Assembly: GCA_033977085.1 (NCBI GenBank)
Contig: CP138908.1
Coordinates: forward strand, 22,810 to 86,809
Source of the DNA: Apirhabdus apintestini
Lineage (GTDB): Bacteria > Pseudomonadota > Gammaproteobacteria > Enterobacterales > Enterobacteriaceae
DNA: 64,000 bases
Direction: 5' to 3'
Positions 53,064 to 63,388 of the stretch are shown here, in pieces. Each line of letters opens with the position of its first letter. The stretch's first letter is position 1. Both the position numbers and the translations under genes were made by a program. Under the pieces are notes generated by a model. That model searched no databases. It had not been told where the DNA came from and saw only the letters and a program-made list of their open reading frames with translations.

Positions 53064-53618
53064 TTAGGCTGTTTGGACTATCTTCTCTACGACAGAACTA
53101 AAATTTTTATTTGGCTTTATGGTTCCTTGAAAGCTATTAGATAAAAAGACATCAAGTTTATGTTTGAATTTTGACACCGCAACATCGTGCACTTCAAAGT
53201 ATGGTAAATCTAAGTTGTTAAACTTAAGTGTTAATTTATTACCACTTACTTCGTATCCTGACCAGGTTTGATAATCAAATCCGAAAACTTGTTGGCCTTT
53301 TTTGTTCAAGCCGATAACTAAAATATCTCCAGTGCTTTTATTTATGCCGAAGTATCTTCCAGTTAACCAATTGTAAATAGAAACTATTTCGTCTTTATTA
53401 GACTCACCGAATACATTGTTAGCAATAATGTTTATCTTTCTTTTGGTCTGTATGCTTGAGTAGAGAATAATAGACCAACATATTATGGCTATCAGTAATG
53501 TAATAATAACTATACCTGAACTACCACCGGTAGCATATGCAAAGCATAGAGTCAGGATAGTTGATAGCAATGCAATGATATATGTTGCTTGCAGTTTTTG
53601 AACTCTAAAATTATTCAT
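53064..53618 (-). CDS. Membrane protein in the entry-exclusion (exc) position
   Basis: 184 residues, two N-terminal membrane helices (ATYIIALLSTILTLCFAYAT and GIVIITLLIAIICWSIILY), then a cytoplasmic domain with FGFDYQTWSGYEVSGNKLTL. It lies 13 bases after traY, as excA/B does in IncI plasmids, whose Exc blocks DNA entry through the recipient's TraY. Sequence similarity to ExcA was not evident to me, and its low GC content differs from traY's, so it may be a replaced specificity module. Confidence 0.55.
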   Translation of the reverse strand: MNNFRVQKLQATYIIALLSTILTLCFAYATGGSSGIVIITLLIAIICWSIILYSSIQTKRKINIIANNVFGESNKDEIVSIYNWLTGRYFGINKSTGDILVIGLNKKGQQVFGFDYQTWSGYEVSGNKLTLKFNNLDLPYFEVHDVAVSKFKHKLDVFLSNSFQGTIKPNKNFSSVVEKIVQTA

Positions 53619-53631
53619 ATAGTCACCATAT

Positions 53632-55767
53632 CTAACTTATCCCATCACTATTTTGGTTATTGTTTTCCTTGCCTTTATATTGTACACCCGGTGTTCTTTG
53701 TAGTCCATGTGAAAAGCCTGCAAATATACTTTTAGTTGACTCTGCTAAACCACCAAGAATACTCGCTGCCTCCCTTCCTCCAAGCCATGAAATGACATAG
53801 TCAGGCATTGTAACTTGTAAAGCGAACACCCGAGTCACTGTCGTAGTGCAAATACGAGCATAGACCATTAGAAAACCAACCATTGAGACTAAGCCAGTGA
53901 AAGAATTTGATTGAACATTAACAATTACAGGTGCAAATAACATATTTAGTAGGGTTCCAATGGCAATAATAACTAGGCTGGCAAAGGCAAACCCTAGAAC
54001 CATCAGCATTGGTCGAATTTGAGCATCAATTAAAAATATATAACCATACGCGGCTCGACTTCCTTTATCTTCTTCAGCACCAATGTGTGTTGCTGCCCAC
54101 AATGATCCTCCTGTTGCACCAACTAATACACTTACAAGCCAGTTTGCAGCTGCTGCTATCCAAAATATAAAAGGTATCATCGGTAAGTAAATTGAAAGGC
54201 TGAATGCAACACCAATAAGCATTAAGCACAAAAATAGGACAAGTGGTGCTACTGCTGATACTAGCGCTGGAAATATCTTTACTAAACCTAATGACAATAT
54301 ATTAACGATGAAATTATTTGATGCACCGTCGCTAACAATTTTAGCTGCTGCAAATACTGTGTATATTCCTTCCGTTGCAACTAAAGTTGCATCGCCAACC
54401 GATTTCATCTTCAGTAATGGGTTCATTTGATTACTGTTCACTTGGTCAGAGCCAACATTAAGAGTCGCTATATAATTAGTTATATGTAGCATTGGTCTGT
54501 TTGTGAAGGAAATTAAGTATGAAATAGGATCTTCAGAACTTGTCGCTTGAGACTCTTTTGCTGTTTGAGTTCCTAAAGGTGGTGTGTAGGTTGAGTTTTG
54601 AAGTTGAAGCCGATATGCCGTCATGACATCACCCAACGTTCCACTGACACCAATATCTCCCAAAGATGATTGTCCACCGATCACGGGTTTTAATGTAACA
54701 GCGTCACTGACTTTTTGGTTAGCAGTCGCGAATGTCTGGTACCACGCCCCCAGTGAAAGCCAGCCACTCTTTTTGAGTTGTGCGGTCATGGCGGTCGCGA
54801 GCTCGTTGCCATTCCCCTGAGCGTTGACCACTTTATTGATGGTATCTTCATATGTGTGTGCCGCTTGCTGGATGGCCGTTTCTGCATCAGGGATAGCGCC
54901 ACTTCCATTCTTTTGCTTATTCAGCAGGGCAGTGACGAACGCCGAGGCATTTTGACTTAATGTGTTCTGCATCTGATTCATGGCATTACGCTGCGCAGAC
55001 TCGATAGCATCCGTGTTCACATCAGGTGAGAACAACCAGCCCGTCATGCTGTTCTTACTCGACGCCGGTAATCGCGCGGAACCACAGCTGGCACTGCCGT
55101 TGGTGATTTCAAATCCGTCCGTGACACTCTTGATGGCCATGAGCGGCGTATCGCTTTTCCCATATTGGCCATACATGCTGCTGAGTTCAGCGTTGGTCGC
55201 GTACATGCACAAATTCATTTCATAAATGGCGCGCGCAGAACTCACGGTTTGCGGCGCGACGGGTTGCATCACCAGTGAATAGCCGCTTTGCATCAGGTCA
55301 GCAATTTTGTCTGTCATCAGGTTAGCGCTGCCGATACCCATAACGGATACGGCCCACAGAAAGACCAGTTGTGCTAGTGACCAGCCTGATACCGTGGGTA
55401 CCAGAAATAGAAAACCCGCGACCGTTGTGACGACCGCCATTGGCGTAGCACCACTACCAAAAACCTTCCCTGTGTGTCCCGCTTTGGTGATGTGCTTGAG
55501 ACTTATCATCAAGAACCAGATAACGGCGAGGGCAAAGACTATACCGTTAAAAATGAAGAAGAGTTGACCGACCATTGTCGCGTTAGTGGATAGCGGGTCT
55601 GTGACAACGTCACCGAATATCATAACCAAGAGTTGACGAGACAAGTCAGTTGAGCGTTTTGCCGCCGCTTCAATGCTGTCAAAACTCACCGCTGTATCAG
55701 CGCAGGCGTATGACGCCCAAAGCAAATTGACCAGTACACTGGCATAAAGGGTTCGTAACCATTTCAT
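53632..55767 (-). CDS. traY: TraY/DotA-like polytopic membrane protein
   Basis: 711 residues from MKWLRTLYASVLVNLLWASY, a signal peptide cleaved near ACADT. Large periplasmic region and clustered membrane helices at the N-terminal third and C-terminus (LVLFLCLMLIGVAFSLSIYL, PMLMVLGFAFASLVIIAIG). The LPMIPFIFWIAAAANWLVS block is typical of DotA/TraY. It is the integral membrane protein recognised by Exc. Intact. Start 55767 is preferred over 55851 because the signal peptide begins there. Confidence 0.87.
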   Translation of the reverse strand: MKWLRTLYASVLVNLLWASYACADTAVSFDSIEAAAKRSTDLSRQLLVMIFGDVVTDPLSTNATMVGQLFFIFNGIVFALAVIWFLMISLKHITKAGHTGKVFGSGATPMAVVTTVAGFLFLVPTVSGWSLAQLVFLWAVSVMGIGSANLMTDKIADLMQSGYSLVMQPVAPQTVSSARAIYEMNLCMYATNAELSSMYGQYGKSDTPLMAIKSVTDGFEITNGSASCGSARLPASSKNSMTGWLFSPDVNTDAIESAQRNAMNQMQNTLSQNASAFVTALLNKQKNGSGAIPDAETAIQQAAHTYEDTINKVVNAQGNGNELATAMTAQLKKSGWLSLGAWYQTFATANQKVSDAVTLKPVIGGQSSLGDIGVSGTLGDVMTAYRLQLQNSTYTPPLGTQTAKESQATSSEDPISYLISFTNRPMLHITNYIATLNVGSDQVNSNQMNPLLKMKSVGDATLVATEGIYTVFAAAKIVSDGASNNFIVNILSLGLVKIFPALVSAVAPLVLFLCLMLIGVAFSLSIYLPMIPFIFWIAAAANWLVSVLVGATGGSLWAATHIGAEEDKGSRAAYGYIFLIDAQIRPMLMVLGFAFASLVIIAIGTLLNMLFAPVIVNVQSNSFTGLVSMVGFLMVYARICTTTVTRVFALQVTMPDYVISWLGGREAASILGGLAESTKSIFAGFSHGLQRTPGVQYKGKENNNQNSDGIS

Positions 55768-55817
55768 ATTTTGACCTCGGCCTGAACGACCGTTGATGCA
55801 AGACAGGGAGGGAGGCG

Positions 55818-56336
55818 CTAACGCCAAGGAAATAAGGTCATGCGTATCCACGGAGTTTCATGACGAAAATCAGTGAAGGTGCCTTTTTCACCTGTATTTA
55901 CCCGTTGCTCACGCAGCTGCCAGAGCCGCCACGTACAGACAATGGCCTGCAGAAAAGGAATACTGCTCAGTCCCAGCAAGACCACCATAATCACACTCGC
56001 TCGCAACAGTAATGAGAAAGTCGATATCCCGCTGGCGAGTACGGCTAACAGTAAACCGAAGGCCAATAGGGCGGGGATAGCGCTCATCACCAGATAAAGC
56101 CGTTTACGTCGGATCTGCTGGCGTTCGATAGCGTCGATATCCATGCCGCTGGCTGTTACAGCTTCCTGCCAACTTAACTCGGGCTGCCGGCGACGCCGCG
56201 CAATAAGTTTTCTGGCCACACGCATGCGCTGCAGTTGCTTACCCAGTGAAGGAATAATACGGTTTTTGGTGTAGCGTGCTTCAGATAGCGGAACAAAGAG
56301 GTTGGCCAGAAAATACAGGCCGGTTTTTATCTTCAT
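55818..56336 (-). CDS. traX: TraX-like conjugal transfer protein
   Basis: 172 residues. Basic N-terminal half (KLIARRRRQPELSWQEAV) and two membrane helices (LYLVMSAIPALLAFGLLLAV, VIMVVLLGLSSIPFLQAI). Size, topology and place between traW and traY match IncI TraX. ATG overlaps the traW stop. Intact. Confidence 0.75.
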   Translation of the reverse strand: MKIKTGLYFLANLFVPLSEARYTKNRIIPSLGKQLQRMRVARKLIARRRRQPELSWQEAVTASGMDIDAIERQQIRRKRLYLVMSAIPALLAFGLLLAVLASGISTFSLLLRASVIMVVLLGLSSIPFLQAIVCTWRLWQLREQRVNTGEKGTFTDFRHETPWIRMTLFPWR

Positions 56337-57553
56337 CGCGCAGCCCCCGCTTTAACTTGTTCCATCTTGCCAGCCAACTGCGGTCGGTAATGTTCTGTGG
56401 CCATCAGCGCCAGCTGCTGACCGACCAGAATGTTGCTCTTTTCCTGTTCGTGCTTAATGCCTAACGCCAGCCAGTTACCCAGGTTTTGCACACGAATTTG
56501 CTCGCGAACAAGGTTGTCACCTTCCATCTGCTGCAGGTCAGCTAAGTAGGCAGTATTGGCATAGCGCCTTCCCACTTCGAATGATTCAAATTCACGCTGA
56601 GACATTTGACCGGATGATTGCGCCTGTTGCGATGCGGTGTCATTAAAGTAACTTTGTGCCGATGGCACCTTAAGCGCGTCTTTCAAGGCATCTTTAGTGG
56701 CCGCATTCGGAGAACTTGCAGCAATCATGGCCATTTGCGGTTCGCGGGCCGCATCCATGATGCCCTCGTACTGTGTCATTAGACCTGCATACTGCTTACC
56801 CGAGGCCGTTTTGACCTCTCCTTTACCTAATTGACGCCCCGCTGAAGGGGCGGTGGTATTGAGGGTGTAGGCGACGGCTGCGTCAATCTGAGTCTGCGTG
56901 AACGTCAAATCAGGCGTTTTGCCCACCTTTCCGGCACCGTCGAGTAAAGACGCTAACTGCTTATCACCGCCCGGATACTGCGATACGCTTGGACACAAAT
57001 CGGTACCGCCGTAAGCCGCATAATCTGTGGCATCGCACCACTGCCCGTGTAGGGCTGCGCTCTGATATTGCACCTGTTCTGGTGCCGGTGTGGCTTCGGT
57101 TAAGGCTGTCTTCAACTGACTATTACTGACGCCGCCGCCACGCGAATAGCCGCTCTGCGTGGCACGGGCTTGACTATTGACGCGGGCCGCTGCTCCCGAG
57201 GTAGATTCTGTACAAATCGTTTCAGGAACGGCAAAGCTTCGTCGTGCTTGTTCAAGCCGTTCAGACTGGCGCGCGAAGCTATCCTGTGTTGCTCTTGATT
57301 GCTCTGCCTGCTCGATCATAGAAGATATTTTGTCTCCGTTGGCATTGATGGCCGCGCCCACCTGATGCTGCGTCGTCGATATCTCGGTTAATGTGCCATT
57401 AGCCGCGCGAAGTTGAGGCATAACATCACGCGAAATAGGCACGCTACTGTTTACGTTAACCGTAGCGGCCCATGTTGGCGTGGTAATGAGTAATGAAATC
57501 AGGGATATCGTGAAAATAGCGGGGCGGGTATATCGGTGAGTTTTTTTGTCCAT
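56333..57553 (-). CDS. traW: TraW-like conjugal transfer protein
   Basis: About 406 residues from ATG 57553 (MDKKTHRYTRPAIF) with a signal peptide ending near TWAAT. The mature part is Gln/Ala-rich and largely helical with a predicted coiled coil (QAEQSRATQDSFARQSERLE). Position between traU and traX fits IncI TraW. A GTG start at 57574 overlapping the traU stop is an alternative. Confidence 0.75.
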   Translation of the reverse strand: MDKKTHRYTRPAIFTISLISLLITTPTWAATVNVNSSVPISRDVMPQLRAANGTLTEISTTQHQVGAAINANGDKISSMIEQAEQSRATQDSFARQSERLEQARRSFAVPETICTESTSGAAARVNSQARATQSGYSRGGGVSNSQLKTALTEATPAPEQVQYQSAALHGQWCDATDYAAYGGTDLCPSVSQYPGGDKQLASLLDGAGKVGKTPDLTFTQTQIDAAVAYTLNTTAPSAGRQLGKGEVKTASGKQYAGLMTQYEGIMDAAREPQMAMIAASSPNAATKDALKDALKVPSAQSYFNDTASQQAQSSGQMSQREFESFEVGRRYANTAYLADLQQMEGDNLVREQIRVQNLGNWLALGIKHEQEKSNILVGQQLALMATEHYRPQLAGKMEQVKAGAAR

Positions 57554-57570
57554 TTTACGCTCTCTGTTTG

Positions 57571-60500
57571 TCACCCTTGCAGGTAGCCGTAATCGCTGAG
57601 GAGTTGATTGGCAAGGAGATTGACTACGCTGGTGTCATCATCATTACTTGCCTTATCTTTCATGTGGTTAAGTTGCGCGCTGGCGCTACCGCGAGGAAAT
57701 TTTGTGGCCAGCAGTTCACGGGCGACATGCGACCCTAGTTTTTCAGTGAGTCGTTTCCTCAAGGCACGGTCAGCGGGCGTTGAGTTCAGCGCCCACAGTT
57801 CGCGAGGTCCAACTGCGTGTTTGAGCAATTGCGCAACATTGCCGCGTGAGGTTTTGAAGATGCCCAAAAAGGTGGTTCCCGAACCATCAGGCGCTGCGCC
57901 CGGTGGGGTTGTCAGCAGACGCCGCAGGGTTATCTCCGGAATTTGATAGGCTTTGGTGAGTAGTGAAAAATCTTTCTCACGGACGCGCATCATGTAGACG
58001 GAGTTCGCTGACTCAAGCAGATCAGGCGGGTAGTCATCAGGATATTGAGAAGCAAAAACCGTGCGTACACCGAACTTACGTTGCTCACGGTCTTCGGTCT
58101 GCAGCGCATCCCACAACACCTGTACTCCTTTGATATTGTGCATTTCATCGATGAATATCAGTTTGGTTTCCTGATCCAACTGTTCAATACGTTTGCGGTG
58201 CAACGGGATGTAGCGAGGATCAAGATTGGCATAAAGTTCATCCTGAATTTGCGGCAGGTAAAAGTCATTTCCTCCGCCAATCTGACGCGCAAATTGATAC
58301 ATGATGCCGGTCTTTAATTTGCCTTCCGGTGTGGGTTTTCCAGCGACGTTATTGACATCGACAATCGCAATACGGGTTTCTGGACTGAATATAAGCCGAG
58401 TTCTACCTGACAGCAGGGGATAGTCGGTCAGGGCTTTGGCCAGACACCGTGAAACATACTGCAGTAAGGATTCTTGAGTTCCTGGTCGTGTCACGCCAAC
58501 AAAATTATCGGCTAGCTCTTTTTTGCTAAGTTCATTCTGCAGGTCGTTTAGTAGCGGCACCGCCTGTGACTGTGCCAGTGTCGCTTCCGAGACATAGCCT
58601 TTATCAAACAACATATCGCGGACTTCATACCATGTTGCCGACACCCACCATTCTGGCGAGTAAGCATGAAGAATTTCGCTTTCTTCGAGTGCACGATCAA
58701 CTTCAGGAACAAGCCCTGCCCCATAGCGCGTCGGGTTAATTTCTCCCTTTTCTTTGAAAGCACTATCGACAATCCTCCCAAGAATATCGGCGCAGCTGGT
58801 AGGGTCAGGCGGCAATCCGGTCGCTGGGTCTGCGCATAAGCTTTTGAGTAAGCTCAAAATGTAATCACGCTCTGTACTTAGCGGGGCTTTTAATCCCAGC
58901 TGGATATCCATCGGATTACGGCAGTGCTCAGCGGTATTTTTCAGAACAATACTGACAATTTTATGTTTCGCGTCGTCTGGCAGCGCATCATGGACGATGT
59001 CGTAGAACCCTTGCGTGGTGTATCCCTTATCGATGAGTAACATAAAGGGAATATCAATATTGCTGTTGGCCAGAAACGAGAGATGGCTACTGTTAGCGAT
59101 CACCGACTTACCTGAGCCGGGTGGCCCCATAATGATCTCGGTGTGTTTCTCCTGCAAAGGACTGGCTAACTTTATGACGAACGGTTTGCGCCCCGGAGTC
59201 AGATAGACAACGTTGCCTTCAGACCAGGGACTGCACGGCTGCTGCAGCGGTAACAGGCGTAATGCGTCAGACAGGGTAGAGAACATCAGGTTAGGGCCGC
59301 TATAGCTGGAAACTGCGGGTAGTGTTGATATCCATGCACGCACCGGATCACCAAAGGTTCCCGTGACATCAGTGATCCCCCACCCCTGCAGTGATTTCTT
59401 GAGCAGGGTGAGATTACGCTGCAGCGCTTTATTGTCGCGGTGCCACGTACTGGCGGTAATGCTTAATACGACAATCGGGTCCTTTTTATCCTGCTCCAGC
59501 AACCACTGTACGGATTCATACTGTTGACGCAGGGCAGGGATAATCGCCAGAAAGGTTAATAGGAAATTTTTATAACCGAGCCGTGAGGCACCGCCCGGCA
59601 TAATATCGAACCGTAAACGCCACGGCACCTGACGGGGGACGTTGGCAAAGAGTTCGGGGAAGATTTGCGGCCGCTGCGGGAATAACGTCATGGCCAGTTG
59701 ACCGTGGAAGAACCCGTCTACTTCCACAATGGCCCCTTCTGTGGAGACTTGGGTATCGCAGTATTGATAGTTCAGGTGAGGGGCAAGACATGCACTGATA
59801 TCTTTGCCATCACCTCTTATTTTGCCATGTGGCATGACGCGATCACCGGGAAGTAAAGGTTGCCAGTACGGTGACGTGCTGCTTTTTTCGATTTCATCAC
59901 GAATGATGCGGCCTGTTTCGTGCGCATCCATAAGACGGACAGACACACCGTTGTTTCCTGCGTTCATGTCGAAGATAAGCTTGTCTAGAAATGCATCATG
60001 ACGAAGTTTTAAACCTTCAAATTCAGCGTAGATCGGGTTTTGTGAGAATCGCGCTTCAGGTAATTCACCCAGCGCGTTTTGTCTGCGGATTTCGTTTTTG
60101 TGTTCATCGGCAGGCAGGGCACCGATGGCGGTATACACCACTAGAAAAACCCGCTCACGCGCCATATAGGGCGACATCTTTTCGATACGCTCTTGTGCCA
60201 CGTCGTCCATATCCAGATGCAGGTGCTTCCATCCGCGGCGCAGCGGCTTCATGAGCTCGGTCATTTCTTCTTTTCCACGATCGGGATCGTGTTCAAACAC
60301 AACACTGAGCTTATAACCTAATGCTTTAAAATCACCTGTCAGCTTGTCGGCCAGATGGGTATAAAAGAACTGAAATGTGCCTGACTTAGGGGTTGTCCTT
60401 CGGGGGATTCTTCAAAGCTGAAATCTCGAAATGCGCCCTTAATTTCCAGACAGCTGACAAAGTCATTATTCTTGGTCGTCTGAATGTAGGCCGCATCCAT

Positions 60501-60632
60501 AGACGGATGGCGGATTTTGTCATCGTCTGTTAAGCCGATAACGGTGCGCAGGTCACAATAGTCTGCGAAGTTTTGGCCCAGCGTGTAGCGTGACAGCCAC
60601 GCCAGTGCGTCTTCAATTTTATCGAGGATCAT
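57571..60632 (-). pseudogene. traU: TraU/DotO (IcmB) ATPase (one frameshift near the start)
   Basis: VirB4-like ATPase of the type IVB channel, about 1020 residues when corrected. MILDKIEDALAWLSRYTLGQ runs to about 60380, where a T-run (catttcag) must gain one base to continue as FQFFYTHLADKLTGDFKALG. Walker A IIMGPPGSGKSVIANS and Walker B LIFIDEMHNIKG are clear. Start overlaps traT by 4 bases. The 909-residue frame from 60300 carries all ATPase motifs. Confidence 0.88.
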
Positions 60633-61237
60633 GCTCCACCTTGCTTGCGGTAATGTTGATACATCAATGGCCACCAATCAGGGGTGGATTCGAGTGGGGT
60701 TAAATCAGTAGGGTCTGGTAGACGAGCGGGGTTAAGCACCGGTGACAGGCCGTGCCATGCAGTACGTATCCCGTTGCGTTGTAAGGGTGCCGTCCTGTGT
60801 AACGCCTGCGCAAAAGCACCGGGATGTGAGGTATCAAAGCGCTTTTCAGCCAGCGTTTTGTGCTCAGTAAGCCATTCCAACAGCTGTTGGGCATCCTTTC
60901 GCGTCTGCTCATCGTCACAACGAAGTGCGACATACAACGTGCGCTGGAAGTGGCTGATATCTTCAGGTGACAGGCCGGGTAGGATTGCCATGACTGCGCT
61001 GTCTGCGTTGAGCGTATTGAGTTCTTTCCATGCGCGACAAAACGGATCGACTACCGTGAGATTACTGTCATCGCGATTGAGCGGGTTTCCATCACGGTGT
61101 ATTGCCGTATTGTGGCCAGAAGGATATCCACAATATTCACATTCGCAGCCCAATGATTGCGCGTGGGCATTTTTGAGCGCACGGTCTTCTTCAGGCGAGT
61201 CACCGGCAATGGTGTGTTTAACATCGAGTTCAAGCAT
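60629..61237 (-). CDS. traT: TraT/IcmJ (DotN)-like protein
   Basis: 202 residues, intact. CECEYCGYPSGHNTAIHRDG and NLTVVDPFCRAW give the zinc-binding cysteines and layout of IcmJ/DotN, a coupling-complex subunit, and IncI TraT. Overlaps traU start. Confidence 0.82.
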   Translation of the reverse strand: MLELDVKHTIAGDSPEEDRALKNAHAQSLGCECEYCGYPSGHNTAIHRDGNPLNRDDSNLTVVDPFCRAWKELNTLNADSAVMAILPGLSPEDISHFQRTLYVALRCDDEQTRKDAQQLLEWLTEHKTLAEKRFDTSHPGAFAQALHRTAPLQRNGIRTAWHGLSPVLNPARLPDPTDLTPLESTPDWWPLMYQHYRKQGGA

Positions 61238-61273
61238 ATAGCTCCTTTGGCGTAGTAAATGGAAAATGGACGC

Positions 61274-61669
61274 TTAAAAAACGATGGCTTTTAAAGATAA
61301 GGAGATGAGGGTGATGAATAGCATTGTTAAAAGGTAGAAAATTATTGTTGCTCGGATAGGGCGATCATAATATGGAATGAATTTTATTTTTGTCGATAAT
61401 AGCGCCAGTGATTTAAGGCCAAGATTTGCGCTATGTGTAGATATGAGTAATATCACTAAGACGAAAGCACACACTTCGTTAAAACTTAATTCATACGATA
61501 TTGCCTCTTGGTAAAGTAATAGGTAAGTAAAAATAAATAATGGAATGAAAGTTAAAAATAAAAATCTGACTAAAACGACTGATTTTATAAGCGGTATTTT
61601 AACCCTAGGGTCGGCATCGCCAATAAGCCATTTCCAAAACATTGAATGTTTCTTTAATCGGTGCTCCAT
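61274..61669 (-). CDS. Hypothetical membrane protein (131 aa), tra cargo
   Basis: Four predicted membrane helices (VVLVRFLFLTFIPLFIFTYL, EVCAFVLVILLISTHSANLG, IFYLLTMLFITLISLSL and a weaker one). Low GC. Lies between traT and traR with two other low-GC genes, so it is probably an insertion in the transfer operon. Function unknown. Confidence 0.65.
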   Translation of the reverse strand: MEHRLKKHSMFWKWLIGDADPRVKIPLIKSVVLVRFLFLTFIPLFIFTYLLLYQEAISYELSFNEVCAFVLVILLISTHSANLGLKSLALLSTKIKFIPYYDRPIRATIIFYLLTMLFITLISLSLKAIVF

Positions 61670-61692
61670 GATAATTCCTCATGTTAAATGTA

Positions 61693-62085
61693 TCAGCGAA
61701 GGTTGCAATTCCGCCATTGTTTATGGGTGACGGTGTCTAATATGATTTCAACATCGGAGGCTTCATTTAAGTCGAAGGTTTTTGAATTACACGGTTTTAT
61801 ATTTCCATTCTTTGTTCTAACACCTTTTATTATGGTGATGTGAACGCTATTGGCACTGTCTAGCAAATATTTTGATAGGGTAATTGACTGTAAGGAAGTA
61901 CTGAGATCATCAGAGGACAACCATATAGTTGGCGGCACGTTCACAATACTGTCCTTGCTGGTTATGCCATAAATGAAATATTCTTCATGCGACAGTGGCC
62001 AACTACGGCTCATCCAATTCATAGAATAGCCGAATAAAATACTTACTATTACCACTGCACAATAGGTTACGGTTCGTCTGTTCAT
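61693..62085 (-). CDS. Hypothetical membrane-anchored protein (130 aa), tra cargo
   Basis: One N-terminal anchor (TVTYCAVVIVSILFGYSM) and a periplasmic domain with two cysteines near the C-terminus (KPCNSKTF, WRNCNLR). Low GC, same strand as the 131-residue membrane protein, 23 bases away. No family recognised. Confidence 0.6.
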   Translation of the reverse strand: MNRRTVTYCAVVIVSILFGYSMNWMSRSWPLSHEEYFIYGITSKDSIVNVPPTIWLSSDDLSTSLQSITLSKYLLDSANSVHITIIKGVRTKNGNIKPCNSKTFDLNEASDVEIILDTVTHKQWRNCNLR

Positions 62086-62115
62086 AAGGATTCCATAGGG
62101 AGGGTAGTGTGAGAT

Positions 62116-62913
62116 ATGTCAAATAAACTTCACGAACGAAGCTGGTTTATCATGATTAAAGAGCTTCTTGTTCCGATCTGTCTACTTGTCTTGAGCGCTG
62201 TAACTTGGCATACAAGTAGGTATCAGAATGATGAGCGACTCGAATTTGAAAGAAGTAATGCGCAGAGCTTGTTGGCTTTACAGAATAGTGAGTATTTTTT
62301 AAAGAAAACGGAGCATGATGTCTCAATGAAAAAAACAGAGGCGGATTTTCTCAAAACTGCTTTTTCTGAATGCAATATAAATGGAAGGTCTGCAATAAAA
62401 CAGATAAGTAATTATGCTGATGTGCAATTTCCTCCATCGGAAAGAAAAGAGTTAATGAAGAGGGTTGAGGAGAATTGTTCATCTGACAGTCATTCTAGTA
62501 TAGATAGCAACAAGCATAAGCAGACCGTAGAAGACTTTGTCCAATCAGGAAATGGTTTAATGAAAGCTAAAAGCTATGATGAAGCCGCTGAAAAATATAT
62601 TGAGGCGACAAAGGTCACCCCGAATGATGCCGCCCTTTGGGATCACAGGGCGTATGCTCAATATCGGGCTGGGAATTATAATGATGCTATGAATAGTATT
62701 TCTGTTGCTATTAGAATAGGTAGTAATAATGAGAGAACGAATAGCAACATTGCAATTAATGCAGCCAAGATATTATGTGCGCAAGGAAATTTAAGTGGAG
62801 GTAAAAACTATATACAGCAGGCTATAAATGCTTTCCCTTATTTGTTTAATGTTGTCAAACGAGATGGTGAATTACTTAGAGTATGTTCACTAACTGTACC
62901 TACAGATAAATGA
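62116..62913 (+). CDS. Membrane-anchored TPR protein, tra cargo
   Basis: 265 residues. One N-terminal membrane helix (ELLVPICLLVLSAVTWHTS), a coiled coil (QNDERLEFERSNAQSLLALQ), then at least three TPR-like units (FVQSGNGLMKAKSYDEAAEK, ALWDHRAYAQYRAGNYNDAM, NIAINAAKILCAQGNLSGGK). It is on the opposite strand to the tra operon. Low GC. A protein-interaction role at the membrane is likely; a link to exclusion, regulation or defence is speculation. Confidence 0.7.
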   Translation: MSNKLHERSWFIMIKELLVPICLLVLSAVTWHTSRYQNDERLEFERSNAQSLLALQNSEYFLKKTEHDVSMKKTEADFLKTAFSECNINGRSAIKQISNYADVQFPPSERKELMKRVEENCSSDSHSSIDSNKHKQTVEDFVQSGNGLMKAKSYDEAAEKYIEATKVTPNDAALWDHRAYAQYRAGNYNDAMNSISVAIRIGSNNERTNSNIAINAAKILCAQGNLSGGKNYIQQAINAFPYLFNVVKRDGELLRVCSLTVPTDK

Positions 62914-62942
62914 TATTGGGTAGCACCTGCTCATGTAAGTGA

Positions 62943-62968
62943 AGCTCCCCGACATAGTCGGGGAGTTC
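62943..62968. terminator. Bidirectional terminator between TPR gene and traR
   Basis: agctccccgac and gtcggggagtt form an 11-bp stem around a 3-base loop between convergent ends of the TPR gene (62913) and traR (62975). Confidence 0.7.
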
Positions 62969-62974
62969 TGTCCA

Positions 62975-63373
62975 TTAAATGCCTACTGGGTTTAGTCCCA
63001 TCTGTTTCTGACCACGACTGACAATCTGGCTCAGGGCTAATAAGAACAGGCCAATGCCAAACATCACGGCAATCTCCCACGGTTTGATTTGTGGGTTGTT
63101 CTTTTTCCAGCGCATCATCAGCAGTGCCAAAATGATGAAGATGATCCCAATCACGGGAGCCGCATCGAGTAGCGGCTGTTTAATGTCCGTGAAAAATCCC
63201 AGTCCGCTATTCACCATGCCACTCAGGTCATCGCCAGCGGCGTGGGCAGGTTGACTGGCCAGTGCGCTTAATAACAGCCCGCTTAACCACAGTGAAGTGC
63301 GGCGGCGAAGTTGATAAACGCGCAGGGAAAGTTCTACTGCAGACCACAGCATGATGTTTTTCAACGTTTTCAT
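62975..63373 (-). CDS. traR: TraR-like transfer protein (type IVB)
   Basis: 132 residues. Signal-like segment ending SQPAHAAGDDL, then helices PVIGIIFIILALLMM and WEIAVMFGIGLFLLALSQIV. Small two-helix proteins in this position are IncI TraR, related to IcmD/DotP. Intact. Lies between traQ and the cargo insert. Confidence 0.75.
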   Translation of the reverse strand: MKTLKNIMLWSAVELSLRVYQLRRRTSLWLSGLLLSALASQPAHAAGDDLSGMVNSGLGFFTDIKQPLLDAAPVIGIIFIILALLMMRWKKNNPQIKPWEIAVMFGIGLFLLALSQIVSRGQKQMGLNPVGI

Positions 63374-63388
63374 AGTATTCCTTAATTA

